DNA of 64,000 bases, from positions 17,936,566 to 18,000,565 of the forward strand of contig NC_092467.1 in the NCBI RefSeq assembly GCF_047495875.1, read 5' to 3'. Origin of the DNA: Pithys albifrons albifrons (Eukaryota; Chordata; Aves; Passeriformes; Thamnophilidae). Below the pieces are notes generated by a model. The model was not told where the DNA came from and searched no databases. It worked only from the letters and a program-made list of their open reading frames with translations. The translations under genes and the position numbers were made by a program. Shown one piece after another: positions 25,430-39,164 of the stretch. The stretch's first letter is position 1. Every line of letters starts with the position of its first letter.

Positions 25430-25930
25430 CTGACTTAAAAAGGCCAGTTTAACAAGTCACCACTGTATTATGTTTAATTAGGTACAGTTTATATAATGAG
25501 GTGTTCAGTTCTAATGGAAAGACATGCTGTGAGCAGCACATCTGCAGGAATAACTATTACAATCAGCATTGCAGAGACCCATGGAACTGCAAATTAGACT
25601 TACTTATCTAGAAATAAATTACATCCCAATGCCTTCATAAAGCTCATTAATTAATTCCACTGGCATAAAGGTCTTTTTCTTAATTTCATGTTCCATTAGC
25701 ATAATAAACACAATTTGAGTTACAACAGTATGATCAGTCTAATGGATGCTATTTATTTTAGTTTTTTATTTAAAGTCCCGGTAACATAGAATTAACATCA
25801 ATATGCTGTTTGGTCCTTTATTAAAAATTCCCATAGGATAACCAGCACAGATGTTCAATGCAGCATCATATATTTGCTGCATTTTATGACTTCACTAATT
25901 GGCCATATGGAAAGGTGTTGCTTGGATTAA
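25430..25930. promoter_or_regulatory. Candidate conserved non-coding element
   Basis: A non-repetitive AT-rich block with many homeodomain-type cores: TAATTA at 25475-25480, overlapping TAATTAATT at about 25648-25656, plus repeated CATAATAA, AATTAACATCAAT and ATTAAAAATTCCC words. It also contains E-box-like CAGCTG at about 25425 and CAGCACATCTG near 25535. There is no open frame through it. It resembles vertebrate developmental enhancers, but conservation is not observable here and the limits are approximate. Confidence 0.35.
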
Positions 25931-28900
25931 ATTTATTTTTTTAAAAATCTGATAAATTATATGGATTGTAATAGTCACAATTGGTTACTGTGTGAAGTTG
26001 GACAGGTTAATATACCCTGTATGCTGGGAGCAAAACAAGAGTAAGCAAAGTTTTTGTTTATGTGGATTCATAGTAAATAGTAACAATATACTTCCCAGTG
26101 TATTACAATCAGCTTCATTTATATGTAGTTCCTGACATAATTATAGTTCTTTAATTTATGCAGACACTGTCTAATCAGAAGGAAATGTTACCAGTTATTT
26201 GTTTAGTCACAGTTAGGTTATAGACAACCTAGTTGTTCCATTCAGCCTTTCTTGAGTCCCACTTTTCATGATAAACTACACTGTTAGAAACATTTATGGT
26301 AAGACGTTGTATGTTAGTAGAACAAGAGTTTTCATTATTCATCCAGCTTATACTGGTTACTTTAGATGAAAGCCATATCTATGATTTTCTTAATTTGTAG
26401 TATACTATAAAAATGTCATAACATTTTTGGTTTGACTTATATTGCCCATTTTATGCTAAAGCTTAACTGTAATATAGCCAGGCTAATTTTGTCATCAGCT
26501 GGGTTTAGGTATTTTGTAAGGCTTTTCTCTTACATTGTTTGTGAATTTCCTTGTCTTATGTCTCATCTCTGCATTTAGTATCAGTGTCTATCTCTGCAAA
26601 TATCTTCTCCTTCAGCCTATAATGCAGCCACCTTCTGAAGTTACAGAGTGGTTTTGGTTAATACTCATATGTCATATAAATCCATCATCTGATTTTTCAC
26701 ATAAAAACTGATTTCTGTCATTACACTATAATTCACCTTTCTATTTCTCCCATACTTTCCAAAATCATCTGAACCTGAGTCATCTATCTCTGCTAGTGTG
26801 ATTTCCTTCTGTTACCTGACCTCAGAAAGAGCTGCACCAGAGCAGGTGAGGGCAAGTTGCTTTAGTTTCAGTGTGTGTCTGTATGGGCATACACATACAT
26901 AGATAAGACAGTTCTCAAGGGTTTAAAGCATTTTGCTTTAAAAAATGCTCTGTAGCTTATTGCATTTTTTTAATATCCCCAGCCTGGCACAGACACATAC
27001 CCTTGGGGGTTTTGGTTGGAGCTTGGTTTTTTAACAATTCCTTTTCTTATATTTAATGGCTGGTGCTTTTTAGGCATTTAAGCATGGAACTAATCTTAAG
27101 AATGAAATGCCTTTTACCTTGAAATTTAGGTTTATATTGTAATTGGAAATGATCTAGCAACATGCAGAAAAAGAAGTAGCCTTTAGTAGAATCCCTTGTG
27201 GGTGACTCTGAGCTGTAGGAAACATAAAACAGTGTAGGTTGCATAAAGCAGTGAAGTTGTAGGATTTGAATAATGTCTCTTCCTTTGTAAATTCTGTTTA
27301 GTGCAGATGTTCGAATGAAATTTTTAAAATGAATCACTATTTTCAGATTTCTTGGTATTATGGGTCCTAAGATACACGTCAGCAAAAAATGATTTTGCAC
27401 TGAAGGACAAAGCTAACATTATTACACAGCTGCATTGTCTGTGAATATAATAAAGTGTTTTCATACACTGTATAGTCCCGCCATGTAAAGATGAAAGAGA
27501 GGTGGCAACAGGGGATTGATTCTGTCCCACATTTAAGAAACAGTGACTTGAAAATCTTATGCATTTTCAGATTTTACATAGGTATGGTTCAAGCTGGAAA
27601 TATGTGTTACAAGTTTTTAGCACAAAAACAACATGGACCAGTAGTGCCAAGTGGCCTTTTGCACTTGGTTAGGCTGGTCGTGGTGACATAGACAATCATG
27701 TCCAGTCTTCTTTAGCAGTCAGAAATGAACACTGTCCCAGTTACATGGGTGTGTGTAAGCTAAACCTTGCTCAGGTGGCAGCAAGCTGCTGGAGGGGTTG
27801 GACTGAATGCATTTGGGACAGAAGGAGAGAGTACTCTTGGAAAATAGAGTATCAGAATGATTCAGGTGATAATAGCTCTTACTGCTTTGCTATGAAGTAG
27901 GAGTGAAATAGCAAGCTGAGCAGTAAGAATCCCTGGGGACTCTGCAGCCACCTATAGAGCTTGATGTTGATTCTTTTTTCCTTGCTATACTTTGCTGTGA
28001 AAGCTTAAACTTGCCTCCTGCTGCTAGCTTGTATGATTAGCTTATGTTACAAGGGCAAACCTACTCTGGAACATTTTATCCTCAGGAAGAAGATTAACCC
28101 ACATTGCTTCATAGCTGGTTATACAGGTCTGTTTCTGTGGTTTATTTTGATATCTGAGTCTGTAGTTCCAGCTCACCCTACAAAATTATATTAATAATAC
28201 AATTAACTGGCATAGAAGATTTTGGAGAGTCTTTTACCTGCCATTCCCCTTATTTCAGAGCAGCCGAGGTAGCAGCCTGTATGAAGCTGAGTACTCTGAG
28301 GTGCCTGGCAGTACACTGGGCATGTGACAGGTTGTTGTTTTTTTTCTCAGCTGTCTTTTGTCATAGACACAACTATCCTATACTGACTTCCACTGCCAGC
28401 TTTCCACTTTGCAGCTGAACAGACAGTAGTTGGCTTTATAGGATTAAGTGCAGGGTTGAATGCCTGAAATGCACACAGCAATTTTCTTTAATCTGTAGGA
28501 TTCAAATTAACAGAAGTCTTGGGATCAGAGAGAACAGGTTCTTCCTATTGATATTTACTGATCTGATCACTTACTTATCTCTGTCCCAGTGATGACTGAG
28601 TTTTCTTAAATTCTGAGTTGATGGAGAAAGAAAGGATAACCCTTAGGGAATAAGTCCTAAGACACACACATTGGAAGGAGATGATTGTTCATTGAAGGGC
28701 AAATCTATAGTTACACTCCTGCTCTTCATATAACCCTCTGCAGGGAGGAGTTCTGACATGTTCTTTGAAATGTTTTAGTTTCTTAATGAAAGGTGCCTCT
28801 TCTGTTTTGGATACTGCAGTATGACCAGATAGTTTAGATCGGTAAAATACTTTCTTGTGTCCAAGATTTTGAATTATTTATGAGCAAAGTTTGGTTTATG

Positions 28901-31900
28901 CATTGTCTTGCAGATGAACTCGACTGAAGTGAGGTCTTTGATGTTTTTAGGCCAGAATGTCACAGAGATTGGAACATAGCTGTCTCGCTACTCCTGGTCT
29001 GGCCCAAGGTAAGAACCCGAAGAGGGTGGCTCATATATCTGGAAGTATCAGATAGTACAAACCACTGTGTCCAAAATACCCAATACAAAATTCAGCTTCA
29101 GGTAGAAGATAAACATGCCTCCTTTATATTTAGTCTCTGTGTGTGCGCTCAAGGCTTAAGATGGAACATTGTGTCATTGAGGCACAGAGAAAAGCATGCC
29201 TGCAAGTGTTATTTCACAGACATGGCTGATCTTGGGAAAATTTGTCTGGGGAAGAGGCAAATTACTGTTAACTTCCACCAGAGCCCAATCACACAAAGTA
29301 CAGTTGAGTCAGAATAAAACACCTCTGCCAGGTAGACCTAAATGTTACCTAAATTCAAATGTAACCTTACTGTGTTGTATGGCTATAGAAGGTCCAGCAA
29401 GAATAGTTCCTTAAAAGCTGAGAGCTTCTTAAACTCCTCAGCAATACCTAGAGACTTCCTATCTCATTAGTTTCCCAGTATTGAGAGGTGGGAGATTCCT
29501 TGTTTCTTTAAAACAGTATGAGAAGCAAAAATGCAATTGAAATGCTTTGTAATGCAGACTTAATACAGACACTGACCAGATACCAGGTTGGTACAACTGA
29601 GCAAAATTTTAATACAATCAAACATACTTCTGAAAGCTATCCAGTGCATGTTATTTCCACAGGATGCTACAGATGCTTTATTTGCATTTTGGTGATAAAT
29701 ATTTTAAAAGCAGAAATAGTGTTTAAAAATGTTGTACAACTACAGGTGTCACTTTTCCTAACAGAATCTTTTTCCCCTTGTAGATTATATCAGTTATCTT
29801 TGGATCCATGGAAATGTATGTATTACTTTCTGCTTATAAGTGCTCTCTATAGTCTGACCTTTGCATGGTCTCGAGGCAGCAATATCAAGTACCATGCTCA
29901 GGCCCTGGACTTCAGACCACCAACTGTAGCTTTTTGGTGGTTGACTTTTTTTCTGCAGTACTTGCTTTGAAAAGGTAAATAATTTGTAGAAAAAAAAACT
30001 AGGCAGAAATGCATAGAGAAACTGAACACTAACACTGTGAATCCACAAGCGTTATGACCTTTTTTATTTGTTTAAGCAGCTACTTTTAATTTGTAATAGA
30101 TACTGTAGCACTCAGATAAACATTAGTGGCAATTGAAAACAGCACCTAATAAGCAAAGGATTTGTAGAAATTCAATACCTATAGATGAACTCAACTTCTT
30201 TAAGAAGTAGATTTGTTCTTGTAATGCTTGAAGTTAATGGACAACTGAAATGGAATGGCTGTATGTGTCATACATTGAGTGAAGGGGACTGACTAAAACC
30301 CATTAGCATCCAGAAAAAAAAGACAAAGGCAGAAGTTATATTGCTTCCAGATGAATCCTAACTATTCCCCGAATTCTGTGGTACTGTGACAGGCAATAGG
30401 CAGGGCCATTAATCAGAAGGTCAGATAGTGCAAGGTTTTCTTGATTGAAAAGGCACCAGAAAATTCTCTAGAATGTTACAGAATCTACAAAATACTTTTT
30501 AAAAACTGGTTTAATGGCTTGATGGTCTAAGTGACAATTCTACCTGTCATACTGAAAGGGAAAGTTACCTTTCAACACTGCATGTGGTAGAAGAGCTGAT
30601 TTATGCTGCAGTTTGGAAAAAACCCCATATAATTATTTTTTTTGTTTCTTCAGAATTCTCTAATGCAGTTAAAGCAGAAACCTTAAAGTTCCCTTGCATT
30701 ACTACTGTTCTCAAGTTTATTTAATGTCAGCCCTCATAGCTTCTTATTCCTGAAGAATTGTTTTGTCAATACGTTATCAGTATTTTCTCTTTAATAGTTA
30801 AAAAAATAATAATTTAGTAGTTAGCTCCCCCACATCCCAATTACAGATTTTTAACTAAGTTTCATCAATCATATTTGCTTTTAATATAATTAAGGTGCAG
30901 TTCAAAACAGTCCACTATCGACATACAGTACTATATACGAAACAGGTACTTGAATATGTGCAACGTGGAAAACTTCACTGGAGACCATTTGTATGTTTCT
31001 CTTTGATTAGCAGGTATGTCAGCTAGAGCTTTCAGTACTGAGAGCTGTACACAACCTGTTGGGTTTTGACTGTTGATTCCTCCCACTTCTCAGTCCCTAA
31101 ACCATGTGTGTATTGGCTGGGCATCAGCATAAAGTCAGTTTGGTAGGAGGCATGCCTGTCTTCTTCTGTTTACCAGTCCTGAAATTCTAAAGGTAGACTG
31201 GTGCTGAAATTAGGATGGAGAAAGAGAAAAAAATCTTAAAATCCTCTCTTTACTAACCAATAAAAGTTGCTCAGCCAAAAATGCTCACATATTTATGGCC
31301 TCAGGATTAACACAAGGCAACATTTGCTCTCTGGCCTTTTGTCAGCTTTGTTCTCCTGTCACTACTTTTCATTCTTTACTTTCCTCCTGTCAGTAAACCC
31401 ACTTGAACAATAACTGAAAGATCATTCTGTTAGTATAATAAATACTGCAGTGCCTCATTGCTTGGGCTGACTTACCTGCTGCTTGAAGCTGGAATGAAGG
31501 TCCACAAGTTGCAGTAAATCTGTTTCTCTGTAATGGAGCAACCCCCAAATACTGCATAGCAAGAATCATTGAGCTAGAGCCACTGCAACTCTAATTCTTG
31601 TATCCTTGGGCTCTCAGTACATGTTGGATACCACTTGCAGTTTTGGATGAGAAATTGGACAGGCTACAATAATAAGTAGTCTAGTTAGTGCTGGCTGCAA
31701 AATAACTACTTGTACCAAACAAATGGTGTTTTGCTGTAAAACGGGAAATGCTAGTGTTTTAGATTAAAACCTTTCATTTTCCCATTTTGGTTGCACATAT
31801 TTTTCTGTTCACTATGGAAGTTACAGTTCTGAGGAAGGTGGAACAGAGGTGCAGTCAGGCACAGCATTTTGTCATTTGACTTAGTAAGGAGAGCCAGGTG

Positions 31901-32884
31901 ACATTTTAAGGTTTATGTTGTGTAAGAGGTCAAATAAAATCATCTAATGATGCTTCTTAGGCTTGAAAATTAATTAACCTGTACTGTGGGGTTTTTTTAA
32001 TGGATGAGCTTTCTGGAACTTGTTTCCATTCCATTGTATTAGAATGTAAACAGTCTTTGTTAGTAATAGTTAATTAGTTTGGTGTGTAGAGATGCTGACA
32101 CATTCAGGACCAAAATAGGAAAAAAATGTTGATGTCATGTTTATTGAAGTATTCCTGCTAAATTTTCTTTCATATAGTGAGGTCATGCAGTTGAATGAGT
32201 TGTGTTCATAGTATGCACACAACTCATAGTATGCACTCCCTTTTCGGAGTTAGAGAACTACCCTTTCTGCCACTCCTAAATAACCTCGATTATTTTGTAC
32301 TTTGCATTAAAGACATGCGACTTCACTGTTCATACAGCTTGTCATGAAATATTTCAGTGTTGACTATTTGCTTTATACCTACAGGGTAAACAACTGCCAA
32401 AGAAAAAGATTGCATTCTTTCTTTCCTTAATATTTACCAATTTCAGCAATTTTGTTGTCTGTTGAGCAATCTCAGAAGGAAATAAATAGCTACATAGTAT
32501 GTAACTTCCAACTGAAAGACTCATTGTCTTCCTTTTTATTTCTCAGGCCATTTTCCATGAGTGCAGTGAAATCAAAGCGACTGTTTGTGCCCAGTGTGTT
32601 GGGAGCTACACTGGTTTCCAGGTCTGTCTTGCTTTTTACCATTTGCTGTTATTTATCTGAAATAAAATTAGTACTTGTCCTGAAGAATTTATCAATCAAA
32701 TGTGACATTGTAATCAATTTTATGAGATTTTAAGCCAAAGTGAATGTCAAATTGCAACTGGGGGCACTCAGCATCACACAGGATGGGGCCCATAGTTAAG
32801 CTGATGTTTGAAGAATTAGTATAATATTATAGTTTTAAAGTTGCTAGATTTCTTTATGAATTTTTGTTTAAACTGGTGGAAAAC
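25931..32884. other. Long AT-rich non-coding stretch
   Basis: Nearly 7 kb without a recognisable gene or transposon. A GGAGGGGTTGGACTGAATG string near 27790 recalls the CR1 core but lacks the rest. A 150-codon plus-strand frame at 29518-29970 is the longest AT-rich frame in the window; it shows a hydrophobic patch but no known domain, Kozak context or splice support. A minor duplicated word lies at 32206-32236. Confidence 0.5.
32197..32236. repeat. Small nested direct and inverted repeat
   Basis: TCATAGTATGCAC occurs twice with an 18-bp period (32206-32218 and 32224-32236), and GAGTTGTGT at 32197-32205 pairs with ACACAACTC at 32217-32225. This probably reflects a local duplication event. Confidence 0.7.
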
Positions 32885-33777
32885 TGTCACGGATGGAATC
32901 AAAGACTTCACTCGCGAGAGGCAAGAAACAATGTATTTTGTTTTTATCAGTGAGTTAGCAAAGTTCTAAGGTAAATGTTACAGCTTTAGCAAGAATTGGT
33001 GGCAAGGTACATTTGACTATTTACTGCTTAGGGAACAGAATGAGACAGAACTGTTAGAGACCCTCCCATTGAGTCATGAGGTTCAGAAGGGACCCCCTTG
33101 CATTCTAAACTCCTCAGAGTGAAGTTAAGGTGTGGCTGGATCAAGATTTAGTCCCAGACTTGGTCAATAATTTATGTCTAAAGGATTGTATGTGCATGAC
33201 ATTCCTTTATATCACTTTGGTAAGGTTTCAAAGTTTCAGTGAGCCTATCCCTGATGCATTTACCGAGTATCTGACACCATAAGGATTATTTTACCGTACT
33301 CAAGGACTGATCCTGATGTGCAGCCCACGGCCATGCAGGACAGCTCAATGGACTTGTAGTCATAGTTTCATACCAACTACAGACGTTAGTTTCTTCCAAA
33401 TTTGGCTTGAGCAGAACGTTGACCAGCACTGCATTTAAGGAGGATGCATTGCTCCAATTAGCCCTTGGCTATTGTGTCTGAATCCACTTGAAGCTGGAAG
33501 AGTCACCACGACCAGAACATCCATCAGGACTGCCAGTGGTGGTTACCACTTGAGTAGGTTTATGGGAAATAAAAATCAGGTTGAGAGAGAGAAGGAGAGG
33601 CACACTGTCACAACAAGCATGGCAACAGGACAGGATGTACGTAAGGATGCATTCTATTTTCATAGGATAGGATGAGTGCACTGGGCAAATTGTAAGATAT
33701 ATTTCCTGATTTTGGATAATGCTTTAATGAGAGTTTATAATTTGGAAACCACTCCAAGCCCATATATATTGCATCCA
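32885..33777 (-). mobile_element. Probable solo LTR of an avian endogenous retrovirus
   Basis: The plus-strand left end reads TGTCACGGATGG. On the minus strand this gives an LTR 3' end, ...CCATCCGTGACA, preceded by an A-rich segment (GATAAAAACAAAATAC) where a polyadenylation signal would lie. A minus-strand TATAAAGG sits at 33204-33211, about 320 bp from that end, as expected for an LTR promoter. A possible 6-bp duplication, GAAAAC at 32879-32884 and 33778-33783, sets the right end at ...ATCCA and would suit an ERVK-type insertion. The central sequence (GGTTCAGAAGGGACCCCC, TTAGTCCCAGACTTGG) looks familiar from bird repeats. The right boundary is the weak point: the minus-strand start would be TGGA, not the usual TGT. 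No retroviral genes adjoin it. Confidence 0.55.
33204..33211 (-). promoter_or_regulatory. TATA-like box of the probable LTR
   Basis: The plus strand reads CCTTTATA, which is TATAAAGG on the minus strand. Its distance from the LTR's 3' end suits an R+U5 of roughly 290 bp. It is a sequence match only; activity is unknown and the element is old. Confidence 0.4.
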
Positions 33778-33783
33778 GAAAAC

Positions 33784-36340
33784 AAGCCTGCGTGTTTCAG
33801 TGTGTTTTTCATTTTTATGCTCACGTGACAGCTTAACTTGTTACTACTTGATTATAATTAGGTACTTGATTTTCATCAACAATAATTTCTAAGTGAAGTA
33901 CTTTATGTTTTTTAAAGTAGGCTTTGCTTAGTACTGTGTGATTTCAGCAAAGAACATGAATTTCTGTCTCAGTTTATGTTTTCATACAGTGAGTAATTTA
34001 CCTAACTCAAATATGATATCAAGCATCAAAAAGTTTCTATGTAGCAGTTTAAGCTCCAAATGATATTAGCAATAAATTGAACTTATTCCCCATATTGTGA
34101 TACATTGATTTCTGAAATACTAACTGAAACTGGTGTTTCAGGCCTTGAAAAAGCCCAGTGTATCTTTTCCAACATCTTCTCTTTTCTCTTATTAGCATAG
34201 CATTCATCTGTTTTAATTTTGTTGAACAGTTCTAATTTCAAAGTCACATGTTTGGCTGAGTTTCTAACCTCTGAAGAGCTATCCAGGGTTAATCAAAGTG
34301 CAGTCTGCGTAGAGAGGGTCTTTTGATTCTCTTCCTTTTGCTGGCTTTAACAGGATATCCCCTGTGTAAGCAAAATCAGTGTTAAATCCTTGCTAGAAGT
34401 GTCTGAAAGTTAACATGAAAGGTTCAGTCACACAAATGATGGTCTTCGGGAAATTTAAAGGTGCTTCCATTTACTTCAGGTTTACTTTCAGAGTGCTGTA
34501 GTGTGGCAGGGCAGCACCTGGACATGAGCATATAGTGCTGAGTTTCACTAAACCATTTTCCATGCGAAGTAAAGGTAATCAAAAGAAACTGTGAACAGTG
34601 AAGTATTACTGTGACATTATAGCTGAAAAATTACTTGCATAATCTTGTGTATGTGAAATACATGAATCCTGGTTCTTTGGTTTCGATTTATGTGCTGGAG
34701 ACTGTTTGAAGCTCTTGTAGTGACAACAGTGGAAAAATGGCTGGGGAATAATGAAAAAATTATAAAAAACCCTTTTAAAGGATGCTTTAATGAGTGAAAA
34801 GTATGAGAAAGGAGATTCATTATGCAGCCTGCTGTGGGCTAGCAACTGATTTGGAGGAGAACTGAGAAAAACATTTCAAAAAATGAATGTGGACTGTTAG
34901 AGGAAAAATTATTGGCTACTCAGAAGTATATATCTGAGAGAGAACTGACCCATGAGACCTGAGCCCAGAAAGAGGTTCAGGAAAGGGAAATGGATGTGGA
35001 TTTTTATTGTCTTTATGTGCAAATGCACATGCATGGGTATATATCTGTATGTGTGTTTTTATATGTGAGACTATTCTGCTCTCTCAAAAAGGACCATGTG
35101 TGGAAATCTTGTAAGAATCCCCATGTTTGCTGGCTCTGTTATTACATGGGAAAAACTGGGGAAGACAGGAGTGTATGGAAAGTGGGTGGATATGCTGGAG
35201 GGAAGTCTGGTAGTCTACCTGGCTGTCCATGTGAGCAGCAATGGTGAGTGGTGTGTTCTCAGAGGGTGGTATGGAAAGGGGCAGAGAGAGGAAGACTGCC
35301 CAAGAAGTATGACACAGTACAGAACAGGAACAGAGACTGGCCCTTTCTCAGAAACTTGTTTTCTGAAATGCAAACCACAGCAAAACCGTTTAAGGAGTGT
35401 TTGGCAAGCAGAGCTCTGTATATTTCTAAATGTTACAAGTATTGAAAGAGTTCAGAGGTGGAAAGGTTTGCCTTGCATAGTCAGAAGGTACTGATTGCCT
35501 GAGATGTATGAAGTTTTCTAAGCCACTTTTTCTGTGAGGGATTCTAATTGGACAGTGACTTCATTCTCTAGCAACAACATCCTTCGGATGTGGCTATTTT
35601 GCATTTTTCACAGAAGTGCCTGCTTGTTACACACACATCATTTTCCTTTTCTCAGAAACCCTTGTGATACACTTATGTGCAATTTTGTTTGTCTTTTCAA
35701 AATCAGTGAGCTAAGCCTGAATCCCAGCATGAAGAAGAACAGATTTTTTTTTTTTATTTCACAAGAAAAATCAATGAGCAATCATGATAGGGACTTTATT
35801 CTAAATATTCTATCTTACCCCAGCATCAGTGCTGGAACCCATAAACTAACTTTTTACCTTGGCAGCTCAATCAACACTGTACCTGTTTTTAAAACAGACA
35901 AGACTGGGTTATTGAAGGACTGGGTTCCAAGCTGTGAAAACATGAACAATGCTACAGAACAGATATGTATGTAAGCTTCAGAGATGTGCTTTTTGAAATC
36001 CATAATTATAAATTTAGCTGGACTACCCACAAAGCAGTTGAAATAGATTTCGGTACTGTTCTTCATGGATTTTTTGTTTTGTTTCATTTTTCATGAATGG
36101 GAGAAATTAATACAGATAGAAATCCTATGAGTACTTCAAATCTTCATTTCAGTTATTGTGTCTGTGCATGCATTCATATGTGTGTTTTGGGAGAAAGGAA
36201 GAAAACCAGGAAACATTGTGTACATGTGTACTTGAATATAGTATATGTTAAGCAGTGACCAAGGTTGCAGAGTTTGAAGCTTAGATTTCCAAAATTGCTT
36301 GAGTCTTATCTGACTCTGATGCTGAAACCTGTTAGCAGTT
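33784..36340. other. AT-rich non-coding sequence
   Basis: No gene is recognised. Frames at 35096-35494 (132 codons) and 35534-35974 (146 codons) on the plus strand lie close together but share no known domain and no splice junction clearly links them. A run of 13 T lies near 35744-35756. Confidence 0.5.
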
Positions 36341-36366
36341 CCCACTGACTTCAGTGAGAGCAGAAT
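36341..36366. repeat. Possible fragment of an ancient amniote repeat
   Basis: CCCACTGACTTCAGTGAGAG followed by CAGAAT matches the 'cccattgacttcaatggga' centre and 'cagaatt' arm of the old palindromic amniote repeats also suspected at 21459. It is very short, so chance is possible. Confidence 0.3.
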
Positions 36367-39164
36367 TAATACTGAAAGCTTTTGAAAATTAAACAAATCC
36401 TTTGCTGAACTGTGATTGAATAGGCTGACCTGGTTTCGATATGCTATTGTTGAAAATTTAAGGTAGGCACAATTTTCTTAGTCTCCAAAATTTGTCAAAC
36501 ACTTCCCTATTGCTTTATCTCCTTTTGAAACTCCTGCTGCCTGGCAGGGGGAGGCTGTACCTGCTTGTGCTGTTTAGAGTGAGATGATTCCAGTAGAGTG
36601 CTTTTCTTATTGGAATGACTAAGGAAAAGAGCCAAACTGCTTTTGAAGATGGTAAACTGCCATGCTACTGAATCTAACTACATCTTAGATATATTTCTTA
36701 AATATCTCTGCCAGCATCTGAGAAGTAAGGAATTTTAAGAAGTATAAATTACAGTAACTATGTAATAAAATATTTTTACATCAAAAACCTCCTATTCAAA
36801 TAACTACTCAAGAATCATAGATGTTTTCAACAATCTGAAGCATTTTTTTACAAAACTATGCAATGACATTTGTCCTTCTCCTTAATGGCTTTCTTGGGAC
36901 TGTTCTTAGTTAGGATACCATGTTCAGAAATAAATAAGATTTCTAATATAAGCATTTAGACTCTTTATTAGCTCTAATGTAAAGCAGAGAAAGGTGACTG
37001 GGTAACAAACGCAGCTGCTTCTTGGGCTGACATTGATTTCAGCAGTGCTGGTTCCAGTAGTTGTCAGTAAATTCTGCCAGATTTAAAGTGTTGTGTTTTC
37101 TTCACCAAAGACATGTCTCTGCTGAATTGCTGAAACTGAGGTTTCAGAGCCTTTTTTGCTGTACTTACAGTTCATCTAGTTTACCTGTTTACAGAAGAGG
37201 TTAGAAGTTTTGTAACCAAAGTGAAAAGCATGAACTCGTAGAACTTGCTTTAGGAAACAGCTCTCCCTTAATCCAGAAAAGTATGTGAGAGTTGTTAGCA
37301 CTTGGTACATCTTATCGTTTCTGAGACCTGAATCTTTCAGACTCTTACACACCCTCATAAAATGTTCATATTCCTATTGACATTGCAAAGTACATGTTCC
37401 TTTGCAGGATCTTATCATAGCTGTGGAAGTTATCCTTCTCTGGATGAATATTCCGTTTGGGTTTTTATGGCTGGCAAAGTCTCAACATAGCTGATTACAG
37501 GCAGAAAGAAGTTACACAATGTGTTTATTTAAAATCCTGTTTTATGCTTTTAAAACTCCTGTTTTGTAATTTTTCCTTGGTATAGTTCAGGCTGTTTATT
37601 ATGTGGAAGGGTCCCTATGAGTACTTAGTATAAAAAAATAATGAGATTAAAAAAGTTGAATTTTTACAGATTCAAATTTGTGATCACTGTTATATTCTAT
37701 GCTAAAGTCCTCCAGCTGTGTTATTGAAGTTTCAGTAATGTGTGCTCTGCCTGGAGCTGGGGTACATTGTAGCTGAATTTATACAGTTTGGTGTTGTGTG
37801 GGTTTGGTAGGTTTGGTTGGGCTGGATTTGGGATCCCTGTGTTTCAGTGTTGCTAACTTTTTTCCTTCCCATCAAAATTTCATTTTCTATTTCATTATGT
37901 CTGCGTGTAAACTGTATAGATTTTGAATACAAGTGATACACAATTTGACAGTGATTAGGTTGCAGAACTTCCTGTCATTTATTTTTATAGGTAATGGTTT
38001 TTTTAATATTTCATTTCCTACAAGTTTTCATTAAGCAGTGCATGTGAAGTGCTTCAACGTGACTTTGATGCATATTCAGTATCTAAAGGAAAGATCAGGC
38101 TTTTTATCTCTAAACTTTTGATTACCTTTCTAAACACCCCATAATTTTCCTTTGAATAAAAAAGACAAAATCCCCATACTACAATCAACTGTATTAAGAA
38201 AGTGATTAGAAAAAGTGGAAGCATCACTGAAGATCAGGTAGAAGGGACCTGCCATTATAGGATTAGGTACCGGTGCACAGTTATCGCATGGAGGGTAAAA
38301 GAGAAAATGATACCTCACATTTGGAAGTGAAAAAATCTTTAATTTCTTGAAACAGGTAGCTGGCTTGCTAATGAATTAAATGTGACTATTTTTAAGTGAA
38401 GAACAGCTGCTGAATTGTCAGAGCAGGTGACTTTATCATCAGCAGATTTTGATGGTGTTATGCTTAGGATGAAATAACCACTTGTTTCAAAGAACAGTCT
38501 CTAATATCCTATCTGAAGGTCAGTCTCATAGATTTCGTTCCTTAATATTCTAGCTGACATTCCCATTTTCTGAAGTATGACTCTTTAGGTACATAAGTCT
38601 TGGATATTGTAGTATCAAGAAGGCTACTATGTGCAGAATTGCAATTAGGTAGAGAAAATCCTCTTTCTGTGGTACATATGTGACCAGTAAACCAAAAGTT
38701 TCAATGTTTTTTGGTGTTGTTTATACATTTTTACTAGGACTCTCATAATAGTACAGACAGGTTCTAAATATGAGTGCTTTTCAATTCAGTTCTATAAGAC
38801 TTTAAAAAAATCATTCAATAGAAATAGCTTTGGAGTTTAATGTAGATAATAAAATACTAACATCCTCTTACACAGCTCATGGCTGTGCAGGTTCAGTTTA
38901 TGAGGTATTTTTCTTTTCTCTTGAAGTGACATGACATGGAGTTATTATTTCAGAAAGGGAAAAGAGAGACTTACTTTATTCATTTGTATTCCAACTGTAT
39001 TAAACATGCTAGTTTAAAAACACAAGACTCCCCCTATTTTGAAACTAACAAAATAGTCAAATGCAGAAGAAGCTATTCAAAATTGTCTTTTAATAAAAGT
39101 TTAAAGTCTTCAAAATATATTTGCCCCTGGAGCAAACTTTTTTCATTTAATATTGTGTCTGTTA
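36367..39164. other. AT-rich non-coding sequence
   Basis: No gene, RNA or mobile element is recognised. A GTAGAAGGGACCTG string near 38239 recalls a CR1 phrase but has no CR1 context. Confidence 0.5.

Noticed and set aside
27785..27815. CR1 3' core (GGAGGGGTTGGACTGAATG)
   Set aside because: Neither the preceding CR1 phrases nor the octamer tail are present.
29518..29970. 150-codon plus-strand frame
   Set aside because: It has no recognisable domain, no splice context and an ordinary AT-rich base composition. A frame of this length is plausible by chance in 64 kb.
35096..35974. Neighbouring 132- and 146-codon plus-strand frames
   Set aside because: They were considered as two exons of one gene, but no shared family and no convincing donor/acceptor pair was seen.
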